From Solwaraspora sp. WMMA2065 (GTDB taxonomy: Bacteria > Actinomycetota > Actinomycetes > Mycobacteriales > Micromonosporaceae), in NCBI RefSeq assembly GCF_030345075.1, contig NZ_CP128361.1:3782001-3846000 (forward strand): a DNA stretch of 64,000 nt. Reading direction: 5' to 3'. Every line of letters starts with the position of its first letter. Position 1 is the stretch's first letter. The translations under genes and the position numbers were made by a program. The notes under the pieces were generated by a model. The model made no database searches and was not told the DNA's origin. It saw nothing but the letters and a program-made list of their open reading frames with translations. Shown here piece after piece: positions 30,638-37,494 of this stretch.

Positions 30638-30840
30638 GGCCGTACACGGGAAAGGAGGTGGTCCAGCGTTGTATAGCTATAGGACTCGTGAGGTGGCTGC
30701 CCGCTAGCCGCTGTCCTTGACAGCTCCGATCGTCGAGACCGTGTGGCAGCGGTGCGGCGAATCCACGACAGCCACCCGACCCCCGGGGTGCCGGCCCAGT
30801 CCAGCCGGCCCGCGTCGAAGACGCGGAAGCCCCGGGGGTC
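30638..30840 (+). ncRNA. Candidate structured leader RNA (possible attenuator)
   Basis: Downstream of the leader ORF the RNA can fold into a three-way junction: a closing stem of 11 perfect base pairs (30778-30788 with 30830-30840) encloses a GCCGGC/GCCGGC hairpin (30790-30795, 30804-30809) and a 7-bp hairpin with a GAA loop (30810-30826). Upstream, GGTGGCTG inside the leader ORF (30692-30699) can pair with CAGCCACC (30769-30776), which competes with a GTGGC/GCCAC stem (30743-30747, 30771-30775). This mutually exclusive pairing near a translated leader resembles attenuation. I cannot name an RNA family. No T tract follows the last stem. Confidence 0.55.
30669..30707 (+). CDS. 12-codon leader ORF with perfect Shine-Dalgarno
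   Basis: AAAGGAGGTG (30651-30660), fully complementary to the 16S 3' end, lies eight bases before a TTG that opens a 12-residue peptide, MYSYRTREVAAR, ending in TAG. Three of the twelve codons are arginine (AGG, CGT, CGC) and two are tyrosine. Its last codons overlap sequence that can pair with a downstream segment. The strength of the ribosome site compared with the triviality of the product suggests a sensing or regulatory role. A frame starting inside the Shine-Dalgarno is an alternative reading. Confidence 0.55.
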   Translation: MYSYRTREVAAR

Positions 30841-30852
30841 GTTTCATGCCGG

Positions 30853-30858
30853 TAGGCT
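30853..30858 (+). promoter_or_regulatory. Probable -10 (TAGGCT) of a GNAT leaderless promoter
   Basis: TAGGCT lies seven bases before the GNAT ATG. If used, the GNAT gene has its own promoter and need not depend on the upstream leader RNA. Confidence 0.4.
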
Positions 30859-30865
30859 CGGCCGG

Positions 30866-31420
30866 ATGGCGGTCACCCTGCGCTCGGCCATCCTCGACGA
30901 CATCGCCCCGGTCGGTCACCTGCACCACCGGTCCCGGCTCAGCGCGTACCAGGGCATCGTGCCGGATGCCGCGCTGGAGACCTACGGCGCCGACGTCACG
31001 GCGCGGTGGTGGGTCGAGCGGTGGAGCCACGAACGCGACACGCACCGGCTCACGGTCGCCGAACATCAGGGGCGGCTGATCGGGTTCACCTACGTCGGGC
31101 CGCACGAGGACGGCGAGCCGGCCACCGCTGAGCTGTACGCGATCCACGTCGACCCCGAGCACCAGGGCTGCGGTGTCGGCCGGGCGCTGATCCGCGACGC
31201 GCTGGGCACGATGCGCGAGCGCCGGTGCCAGCGCGCGGTGCTCTGGGTGTACGCGGCCAACCACCGGGCCCGAAACTTCTACGAAGCGGGCGGCTGGCAC
31301 CCGGACGGGGTCCGCCGGGACGGCTGGCTCGGGCCGGTGTCGACTCCGCAGTTGCGTTACGCGCGTGACCTCACGGTCGCCGCAGCTGAGCCGGTGACAC
31401 CGACCGCCGCAGCGGGCTGA
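30866..31420 (+). CDS. GNAT-family N-acetyltransferase
   Basis: This 184-residue protein begins with the GNAT strand MAVTLRSAILDDIAPVGHLH and contains the acetyl-CoA pyrophosphate loop motif in VDPEHQGCGVGRALIRDAL. A later stretch, LWVYAANHRARNFYEAGGW, is the usual beta5-alpha4 end. The substrate is unknown; it could be a small molecule, antibiotic or protein amine. The ATG has no ribosome site but a leaderless-type -10. The gene begins just after a branched RNA structure, so read-through control is possible. Confidence 0.88.
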   Translation: MAVTLRSAILDDIAPVGHLHHRSRLSAYQGIVPDAALETYGADVTARWWVERWSHERDTHRLTVAEHQGRLIGFTYVGPHEDGEPATAELYAIHVDPEHQGCGVGRALIRDALGTMRERRCQRAVLWVYAANHRARNFYEAGGWHPDGVRRDGWLGPVSTPQLRYARDLTVAAAEPVTPTAAAG

Positions 31421-31749
31421 CCGGCCGCGCCGCCGCAGCGGGCTGAAGCCGGGCGAGAGTACGGGACCGCTGCTGCGGGGGTTCCGTCCAGCCCCGCACT
31501 CTCGCCCGGCACTGCCCGCCCTAACCGGGGGAAAACGCCTGGCCGAAGGCGCTCAACCGGCGGAGGCGTGCCGGTTGATCGGTGTGGGCGGGCAACAGTG
31601 CGGGACCCCGGGATGCTGGCGGGCGCCCAGGGTCACCGCAGTGGTGAAGCACCATGGTCGGCTGCCCCGGTGGCGGACCGTGCCGGGGCAGCGCTTCCAT
31701 GGCTCTAGTCAACCCCAGTCGCCAGCGATCAACCGGACACATTGTGCGA
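31421..31749. other. Intergenic region with a long hairpin
   Basis: Apart from the hairpin at 31448-31510 I see no supported element in these 329 bp. The one sizeable minus-strand ORF (31521-31742) has no ribosome site, no recognisable domain and proline/arginine-biased composition, and I regard it as chance. Confidence 0.5.
31448..31510. terminator. Long hairpin, probable terminator between convergent genes
   Basis: A perfect 13-bp outer stem (31448-31460 with 31498-31510) encloses an inner 6-bp GCGGGG/CCCCGC stem. It lies 28 bp after the GNAT stop and faces the end of the cystathionine beta-synthase gene. There is no T tract, so it would be an I-shaped actinobacterial-type terminator. Confidence 0.55.
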
Positions 31750-33126
31750 CTATCGGCCGGACTTTCCCAGGTTTGCCAGCAGGTCCTGGCGGGTGATCAC
31801 CCCACGTGGTTTGCCGTCAACCAACACCAGGGCCGCGTCGGTGCCGGCCAGCAGCGCCACCGCGTCGCGTACCGGCTGGCCACCGCCCACCATGGGCAGC
31901 GGCTGCGCCATGTGCCGCTCGATCGTGTCGTGCAGCTGCGCCTTGCCGCTGAACAGCGCGTCCAGCAGATCCCGCTCGGCGATCGACCCGGCCACCTCGC
32001 CGGTCACCACCGGCGGCTCCGCCTTGAGCACCGGCAGCTGCGAGATGCCGTACTCGCGCATGTAGTCGATCGCGTCCCGGATCGTCTCGGTCGGGTGCAC
32101 GTGCACCAGCTCCGGCAGGCCGCCCGGCTTCGCCGCCAGCACGTCGCCGACCGTTGGCTCGGCCGCCTCTACCCCCAGGAACCCGTACCGGGCCATCCAC
32201 TCGTCGTTGAAGATCTTCGACAGGTAGCCGCGTCCGCCGTCCGGCAGCAGCACCACAACCACGTCGTCCGGACCGGCCCGGCGGGCCACCCGCAACGCCG
32301 CCGCGACCGCCATCCCGCACGAGCCACCGACCAGCAGCCCTTCCTCCCGGGCCAGCCGCCGGGTCAACTCGAAGGACTCCTGGTCGGAGACCTCCACGAT
32401 CTCGTCACAGACCGACCGGTCGTAGGTCTGCGGCCAGAAGTCCTCCCCCACCCCTTCAACCAGGTACGGCCGCCCTGACCCGCCGGAGTAGACCGAGCCC
32501 TCCGGGTCGGCGCCGACCACCCGTACCGCACCGCCGGACGCCTCCTTCAGGTAGCGGCCCACCCCGGAGATGGTCCCTCCGGTGCCCACCCCGGCGACGA
32601 AATGGGTGATTCGCCCCTCGGTCTGTGTCCACAACTCCGGCCCGGTGCCTTCGTAGTGCGACTGCGGATTCGCCGGGTTCGCGTACTGGTCCGGTTTCCA
32701 CGCGCCGGGAATCTCCGCCGCCAGTCGGTCGGACACCTGGTAGTACGAGCGGGGATCCTCCGGCGCGACCGCCGTCGGACAGACGACCACCTCGGCACCG
32801 TACGCCCGGAGCACGTTCTGCTTGTCCTCGCTGACCTTGTCGGGACAGACGAAGACGCACGAATAGCCGCGCAGCTGCGCGACGAGCGCCAGGCCGACGC
32901 CGGTGTTCCCGCTGGTCGGCTCGACGATCGTGCCGCCGGGCCGGAGCAGCCCGGCCTGTTCGGCGGCCTCGACCATCCGCAGCGCGATCCGGTCCTTCAC
33001 CGAGCCGCCCGGGTTGAAGTACTCGACCTTGGCCAGCACCGTCGCGGAGATCCCCGCGGTGACGTTGCGCAGCCGCACCAGCGGGGTGTCGCCGATGAGA
33101 TCGACAACGCTGTCGTGGTAACGCAC
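31750..33126 (-). CDS. cbs: Cystathionine beta-synthase
   Basis: This 458-residue protein has an N-terminal PLP domain and a C-terminal pair of CBS motifs. The PLP lysine is in VEYFNPGGSVKDRIALRM, the substrate loop in EPTSGNTGVGLALVA and the glycine loop in GVGTGGTISGVGRYL. The CBS pair (from about residue 335, VGDVLAAK and later GVITRQDLLA) may bind SAM or adenosyl ligands, as in other enzymes of this layout. It makes cystathionine from serine and homocysteine. The GTG start has a modest GAAGGG upstream. Confidence 0.92.
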   Translation of the reverse strand: MRYHDSVVDLIGDTPLVRLRNVTAGISATVLAKVEYFNPGGSVKDRIALRMVEAAEQAGLLRPGGTIVEPTSGNTGVGLALVAQLRGYSCVFVCPDKVSEDKQNVLRAYGAEVVVCPTAVAPEDPRSYYQVSDRLAAEIPGAWKPDQYANPANPQSHYEGTGPELWTQTEGRITHFVAGVGTGGTISGVGRYLKEASGGAVRVVGADPEGSVYSGGSGRPYLVEGVGEDFWPQTYDRSVCDEIVEVSDQESFELTRRLAREEGLLVGGSCGMAVAAALRVARRAGPDDVVVVLLPDGGRGYLSKIFNDEWMARYGFLGVEAAEPTVGDVLAAKPGGLPELVHVHPTETIRDAIDYMREYGISQLPVLKAEPPVVTGEVAGSIAERDLLDALFSGKAQLHDTIERHMAQPLPMVGGGQPVRDAVALLAGTDAALVLVDGKPRGVITRQDLLANLGKSGR

Positions 33127-33247
33127 CTCGTTGTGCCCTTCTGCTGACGCCGGCGAGGCGCCATCGTCGGTTTGAGGTCGTCAGCCGACAACAGCCCGCT
33201 GCCGGCGGTGGAGTATGTCGCGGTCAGCCTACTGGTGCCCGGGCACC

Positions 33248-33604
33248 TCAGCCGACCACCTGACCGGGCACCACCGAATCGCGCCGGGCCTCCCAGTCCA
33301 GAAAGCGTTCGGTTTCGGCGAGCACGGTGCCAGCGAGCCAGGTCACCACGAGCGCGTCGTCGACGATGCCGAGCATCAGCAGCATCGCCTCCGGCACCAG
33401 GTCGAACGGGGACGCGACGTAGGCCACGGCCGCGGTCATCAACGCCAGCCGCAGGCCGCCGTCGTAGTCGCCGCGCATCGTTGCCCGGATCATCCGGGGC
33501 AGCGCCGCCAGCCGCCGCCCGAGTGAGGGACCACCGCGGGTGCCCGCGGTCAGTGCCCGCCCCAGCGCCGCGAACGCCGCCGCCCGCTTGAGTGTCCTGG
33601 CCAT
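33248..33604 (-). CDS. DUF1232 (YkvA-like) membrane protein
   Basis: This 118-residue protein contains the DUF1232 hallmark YVASPFDLVPEAMLLMLGIVDD, a hydrophobic segment with the SPxDLVPE core followed by GxxDD. It is probably membrane-associated. Function unknown. The ATG is preceded by GAGGAGG. It is the first gene on the minus strand before a run of plus-strand hydrolases. Confidence 0.85.
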   Translation of the reverse strand: MARTLKRAAAFAALGRALTAGTRGGPSLGRRLAALPRMIRATMRGDYDGGLRLALMTAAVAYVASPFDLVPEAMLLMLGIVDDALVVTWLAGTVLAETERFLDWEARRDSVVPGQVVG

Positions 33605-33849
33605 CGCGGCCACCTCCTCGTCACCGGGCCTGCCGGATGTATGTGTGTCCACCGGCCGCCGGCCGTGCCCCGGTCGTCGACCCGTGGTGTCCTGCCCTCC
33701 ATGATGCCCGGGATCGGCAAATGTCGCCGGACACGCGTCCCCAGGCCGGTGGACCCCGGCCAGAATCGGGCTGAGCCGGACACCGCGTGCCGAGATAATC
33801 TCGAAGGACCTAGCACGACGGCAGCAGCGGATCGCAGCGGGGGGGCGCG

Positions 33850-34971
33850 ATGGGCACGGGTGGTACGGGGACGCGTCCGACCGACCGGACCGTGGCGACA
33901 CTGGCCGTCCGGCTGGTGGCGTTCGGAGCCGGCGCCGCCGCAGCGGCCGCAGTGGCCACCGCCGGCACCCTCTACGGGCAGGCCAAGCAGGCCCGGCGGA
34001 TCATCCCGCTGGCCGAGGCACCGCCGCCACGCGGCGACGGGGTGTACGGTTCCCGGCTGCCCGGACCGCCGCTGACCCTGGTGGTGCTCGGCGACTCGTC
34101 GGCCGCCGGCTACGGCGTGCACCGCCCCCGGGAGACCCCCGGCGCGCTGCTGGCCACCGGCATCTCGCGCCGGCAGCGGCGACCGGTCCGGCTGCACCGG
34201 CTGGCGGTGGTGGGTGCCCGGTCGGTCGGCCTGGTCCCGCAGGTGGAGGCGGCGCTGGAGCTGCGACCGGACCTCGCGGTCATCCTGATCGGCGGCAACG
34301 ACGTCACCCACCGCACCCCGCCGGAGGTCGCGGTCGGGCACCTCGTCGACGCGGTACGGCAACTGCGCGCAGCCGGGGCCGAGGTGGTCGTCGGTACCTG
34401 CCCGGACCTGGGCGCGATCAAACCGATCAAACCGCCGCTGCGCTGGCTGGCCCGTCGGTGGAGCCGACAACTCGCCGCGGCCCAGACCGTCGCGGTGGTC
34501 GAAGCCGGCGGCTGGACGGTCTCCCTCGGCGACCTGCTCGGTCCACGGTTCGCCGCCGAACCGGGTCGGCTCTACTCCTGGGACCGGTTCCACCCCTCGG
34601 CTGAGGGGTATGCCATGGCCGCCGCCGTCCTGCTGCCGGCGGCGCTCGGCGCGCTCGGCGCCAGCACCGCGGCGCGTGCTGGCGTCGCCGGCCGGGAGAA
34701 GGTGCGGACGCTGCCCCAGGCCGCGCACGAGGCCGTCCGCCACGCCGGCACCGAGGTCCGCGGCACCCGGGTGGCCGGCCGGGAACGGGGTCCAGCCGGC
34801 CGCTGGGCCCGGCTGCGCCGTCGGCCGAGGTTCGCCGGCCGATCCTGGCAGACCGCCGCGCTCAACTGGTTGTTCGGTCCGCCGGGCGGCGATCGGGACG
34901 GCGACCACCGCAAGTCGGCCGTATCCTCCGATCAGCGGGTAGGCCTGTCCGCCGCCGGACAGCAGGACTGA
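33850..34971 (+). CDS. SGNH/GDSL-type hydrolase (373 aa)
   Basis: The N-terminal ~40 residues contain one hydrophobic segment (VRLVAFGAGAAAAAAVATAG) that could be a signal anchor, followed by an SGNH domain. The catalytic serine is S83 in VVLGDSSAAGYG, the oxyanion asparagine N150 in LIGGNDV, and D245/H248 are in WDRFHPSAEGY. It probably hydrolyses an ester, perhaps on a cell-envelope glycan or lipid. The C-terminal ~110 residues are basic and of unclear function. It is followed by a second SGNH gene 41 bp downstream, which suggests a tandem pair. Confidence 0.88.
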   Translation: MGTGGTGTRPTDRTVATLAVRLVAFGAGAAAAAAVATAGTLYGQAKQARRIIPLAEAPPPRGDGVYGSRLPGPPLTLVVLGDSSAAGYGVHRPRETPGALLATGISRRQRRPVRLHRLAVVGARSVGLVPQVEAALELRPDLAVILIGGNDVTHRTPPEVAVGHLVDAVRQLRAAGAEVVVGTCPDLGAIKPIKPPLRWLARRWSRQLAAAQTVAVVEAGGWTVSLGDLLGPRFAAEPGRLYSWDRFHPSAEGYAMAAAVLLPAALGALGASTAARAGVAGREKVRTLPQAAHEAVRHAGTEVRGTRVAGRERGPAGRWARLRRRPRFAGRSWQTAALNWLFGPPGGDRDGDHRKSAVSSDQRVGLSAAGQQD

Positions 34972-35012
34972 GCCGTGCGCGACCGCAACCGTACCGACGG
35001 AAGGTGACCGCC

Positions 35013-35819
35013 GTGACGTCGAGAAACATCGCTGTACGGATAGGCCGGGTCACCGCCGCCGCGGTCACCGCCGGTGCGGTGGGCAGCGCCGCGCTGCTGG
35101 CCGGAGAGGCGCTGCTGGCCCGCCACCGCCGGTACGCCCAGCCGGAGTTGGAGCTGGCCGTACGGGTGGCGCTCGGTCCGGCCAGCGGCGCGCCACTGCG
35201 GCTGGTGCTGCTCGGCGACTCGGTGACCCTCGGAGTGGGGGTGGACCGGGTGGCCGACACGGTCGGCGGCCAGCTGGCCCGGCTGCTCGCCGAGCACGAA
35301 GGCGGTTCGGCGGTCGCCGGGCGCCGGGTCCTGCTGTCGAGCGTCGGCGTGGCCGGCTCCCGTTCACGGGACCTGGCCACCCAGGTCGCCCGAGCGCTGC
35401 TGGGCGAACGACCGGACGTGGCGGTCGTCCTGATCGGCACCAACGACGCGGCCGCGCTGCGCCGGCCCGGTGAGTCGGCGGTTCATCTCGCTGCGGCGGT
35501 ACGCCGGCTCCGTAGTGCCGGGACGGAAGTGGTGGTCGGCACCTGCCCGGACCTCGGCGCCGCCCGGGCGATCGCGCCGCCGCTGCGTCAGCTCGCCGGG
35601 CTGCTCGGCCGGCGGACCGCCCGGGCCCAGGCCCGCGCCGGCCGGGACGCCGGCGCCCGGGTGGTCGACCTGGCCGGTGAGACCGGCGCGGTGTTCCGCG
35701 CCGACCCCAACACCTACTGCCATGACGGCTACCACCCCTCGGCCGACGGATACCGGATCTGGGCGCACGCGCTGCTTCCGGCGGTACTCGCGGCGGCGAA
35801 CACCGCCCCGCACCGCTGA
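35013..35819 (+). CDS. SGNH/GDSL-type hydrolase (268 aa)
   Basis: This paralog of the preceding gene has an N-terminal hydrophobic anchor (VTAAAVTAGAVGSAALLAG), serine S70 in LVLLGDSVTLG, N144 in IGTNDAA, and the catalytic Asp/His in HDGYHPSADGYR. The GTG at 35013 is preferred over one nine bases upstream because GGAAGG then sits at proper distance. The two genes are likely co-transcribed. The substrate is unknown; an extracytoplasmic ester is likely from the anchor. Confidence 0.87.
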   Translation: MTSRNIAVRIGRVTAAAVTAGAVGSAALLAGEALLARHRRYAQPELELAVRVALGPASGAPLRLVLLGDSVTLGVGVDRVADTVGGQLARLLAEHEGGSAVAGRRVLLSSVGVAGSRSRDLATQVARALLGERPDVAVVLIGTNDAAALRRPGESAVHLAAAVRRLRSAGTEVVVGTCPDLGAARAIAPPLRQLAGLLGRRTARAQARAGRDAGARVVDLAGETGAVFRADPNTYCHDGYHPSADGYRIWAHALLPAVLAAANTAPHR

Positions 35820-35896
35820 CCCACCGCGTACCACTGGCCGCAACGGTCCGGGCAGGGTGCCGGTCGGCTGGGTGTTTCCGGTGCTCCGGCGACGGG

Positions 35897-36214
35897 TCAG
35901 GGCGTTTCGAGCCGGCCGCGCAGCCGCCGCACCGCAGCCGCCGCCGATTCCAGCACCGCAGGGTCGGGTGCCGCCCGGATCAGGTCGGCGGCGACCACCC
36001 GCAACTGGTCGGGCAGCGCGGTGTCCCGGCTCAGCCGGGGTACCTGCCGGCCGGGCCGCCCTTCGGCGGCCGCGCCCACATCGGCAAGGTACTGCACCAG
36101 ATCGTGGAAATCGTCCGCACGGTGGCCGTCACCCACCGCCCATCGGGGCTGTTCCCAGTGGGCCACCTGCCGGACCAGGAGGTCGACCAGGCGGGTCAGG
36201 TGCGCTGCGGCCAC
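35897..36214 (-). CDS. Conserved hypothetical protein, 105 aa
   Basis: This is a mostly helical soluble protein (AHLTRLVDLLVRQVAHWEQP at the start, ESAAAAVRRLRGRLETP at the end). I do not recognise a domain. A TAGACT -10 six bases before the GTG start supports a real, leaderless gene. It is convergent with the second SGNH gene and stands downstream of the Bax-inhibitor-like gene. Confidence 0.6.
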   Translation of the reverse strand: MAAAHLTRLVDLLVRQVAHWEQPRWAVGDGHRADDFHDLVQYLADVGAAAEGRPGRQVPRLSRDTALPDQLRVVAADLIRAAPDPAVLESAAAAVRRLRGRLETP

Positions 36215-36220
36215 CGCCGC

Positions 36221-36226
36221 AGTCTA
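36221..36226 (-). promoter_or_regulatory. Probable -10 (TAGACT) of a leaderless promoter
   Basis: TAGACT on the minus strand is six bases before the GTG of the 105-aa gene, immediately after the terminator-like hairpin of the upstream gene. Confidence 0.45.
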
Positions 36227-36240
36227 GTGCCGGCGACGAC

Positions 36241-36278
36241 GCGCCGCGCCGCGCCGACAGTACGGCGCGGCGCGGCGC
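36241..36278 (-). terminator. 16-bp stem hairpin after the Bax-inhibitor-like gene
   Basis: A perfect 16-bp stem of alternating GCGCCGC type (36241-36256 with 36263-36278) with loop ACAGTA begins 10 bp after the stop of the Bax-inhibitor-like gene on the minus strand. It has no T tract. Confidence 0.6.
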
Positions 36279-36288
36279 TGATGGACGG

Positions 36289-37110
36289 TCAGTCGTCGCC
36301 CTGCAAGAAGCTGAGCAGGCGCAGGATCTCGATGTAGAGCCAGATCAGGCTGACCAGGATGCCGAACGCAGCGGTCCAGGAGTAGCGCTGCGGCAGGCCG
36401 AGCCGGACGCCCTCCTCGACCTCGTGGAAGCTCAACACGAAGCTCAGCGAGGCGACCACGATGCAGATGAGGCTGAAGATGATGGCGACCGGACCGCCGC
36501 TACGCAGCCCGGTGTCGACGCCGAAGAGCGACAACACCAGGTTGATCATCATGACCGCGAAGACGCCGACCATCGCGGCGATCAGGCCACGGGTGAACTT
36601 CGGGGTGGCCCGGATGACCTTCATCTTGTAGAGGGCGGCCATCAGGAAGAAGACACCGAAGGTCGCTACCACCGCCTGCAGGACGATGCCCTGGTAGCCG
36701 GCGATCACCTCGAAGAACTTGCTGACCAGACCGACGAAGACACCTTCGACGACGGCGTAGGTGACCACCAGCGCCGGGTTCGCGACCCGGGAGAACGAGA
36801 TGACCAGCCCCAGCACCAGACCGACGATCGCGGCGCCGATCCAGGCGCCGAACAGCAGCGAGTCGGGGACCAGGATCCAGGCCGCCGCCGCCGACAGCCC
36901 GGTGATGCCGAGCAGGGTGACTGTCTTGACGACGACGTCGTCGACCGTCATCGGCGCGACGGTGGGTGGCGCGGCCGGGTGACCGGCCTGCGTCGGATAT
37001 GGCTGCCCGGTGCCGGGCTGCCCGTAGGGACCGGCGGGGGCGTACCCGGTGGCCCGCTCCCGCTCGGCCGCCTGGCCGAGCCGGGCCAGGACCGGGTTGG
37101 ATGTCTTCAC
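36289..37110 (-). CDS. Bax inhibitor-1/YccA family membrane protein
   Basis: This 273-residue protein has a cytoplasmic Pro/Gly-rich N-terminus (TGYAPAGPYGQPGTGQPYP) and seven hydrophobic segments from about residue 58 on. The final part contains SLSFVLSFHEVEEGVRLGLP and SLIWLYIEILRLLSFLQGDD, the typical end of actinobacterial BI-1-like proteins. It may be a calcium-leak or stress-related membrane protein; the role in bacteria is not defined. The GTG start follows GAGGGAGG by seven bases. A 16-bp palindrome lies 24 bp upstream of the start. Confidence 0.88.
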   Translation of the reverse strand: MKTSNPVLARLGQAAERERATGYAPAGPYGQPGTGQPYPTQAGHPAAPPTVAPMTVDDVVVKTVTLLGITGLSAAAAWILVPDSLLFGAWIGAAIVGLVLGLVISFSRVANPALVVTYAVVEGVFVGLVSKFFEVIAGYQGIVLQAVVATFGVFFLMAALYKMKVIRATPKFTRGLIAAMVGVFAVMMINLVLSLFGVDTGLRSGGPVAIIFSLICIVVASLSFVLSFHEVEEGVRLGLPQRYSWTAAFGILVSLIWLYIEILRLLSFLQGDD

Positions 37111-37134
37111 TGTCCAGCCTCCCTCAGGGGGTTG

Positions 37135-37150
37135 TCACACGATGGTGTGA
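37135..37150. promoter_or_regulatory. Operator-like palindrome TCACAC-GATG-GTGTGA
   Basis: Perfect 6-bp arms flank GATG between a -10-like TACCCT (minus strand, ~37157-37162) and the GTG of the Bax-inhibitor-like gene, in the expected +1 to +20 zone where a repressor would act. The regulator is unknown. Confidence 0.35.
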
Positions 37151-37274
37151 GGTCAAGGGTAGACGGCTCGATCGACACCGTGCAGTACCGCCGGCCGAAG
37201 GCGGGCTCTGACCGGTGGAACCGGGCGGGCTCCGACCAACGGGCCGGGCTCGGACGGCACCAGGTGACGCCGAG

Positions 37275-37355
37275 TACCCGGGGCGGGAATCGAACCCGCA
37301 CGCTTTTCAGCAGCCGCTTTTAAGGCAGCCGTGTCTGCCATTCCACCACCCGGGC
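37275..37355 (-). tRNA. bldA: tRNA-Leu(UAA), bldA-type
   Basis: The 81-nt minus-strand sequence folds into a class II tRNA: acceptor stem GCCCGGG with 3' CCCGGGT (terminal G-U pair), discriminator A, anticodon stem GCTGC/GCGGC with loop CTTAAAA giving anticodon UAA, a short variable arm (GCT-GAAA-AGC) and T arm GCGGG-TTCGATT-CCCGC. CCA is not encoded. It decodes UUA, the rarest leucine codon in such genomes; in Streptomyces the matching tRNA is BldA, which gates development and secondary metabolism. Confidence 0.95.
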
Positions 37356-37481
37356 CGGCGGGTCGGCCGGGGTGCGCCCGGTCGGACCCGATCGCCGACA
37401 CGCCGCGCGCTGGTACGCGACGGCAGATGTCACGGTAGCGGGTCGCGCCCAGCCGGACGCAGCCCGGCCGGTCGACGGCAC

Positions 37482-37487
37482 TAGGGT
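37482..37487 (+). promoter_or_regulatory. Probable -10 (TAGGGT) of a leaderless promoter
   Basis: TAGGGT lies seven bases before the GTG start of the following GT-C-like gene; there is no ribosome-binding site. Confidence 0.5.
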
Positions 37488-37494
37488 GCGAACC

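Noticed and set aside
30493-30720. 75-aa plus-strand ORF containing RCIAIGLVRWLPASRCP
   Set aside because: It starts upstream of the predicted promoter and reads the Shine-Dalgarno as codons; the 12-aa ORF in another frame has the proper ribosome site. The frame may be annotated in other genomes by mistake.
31521-31742. 73-aa minus-strand ORF next to cbs
   Set aside because: No ribosome site, no recognisable domain, and it overlaps no conserved neighbour structure.
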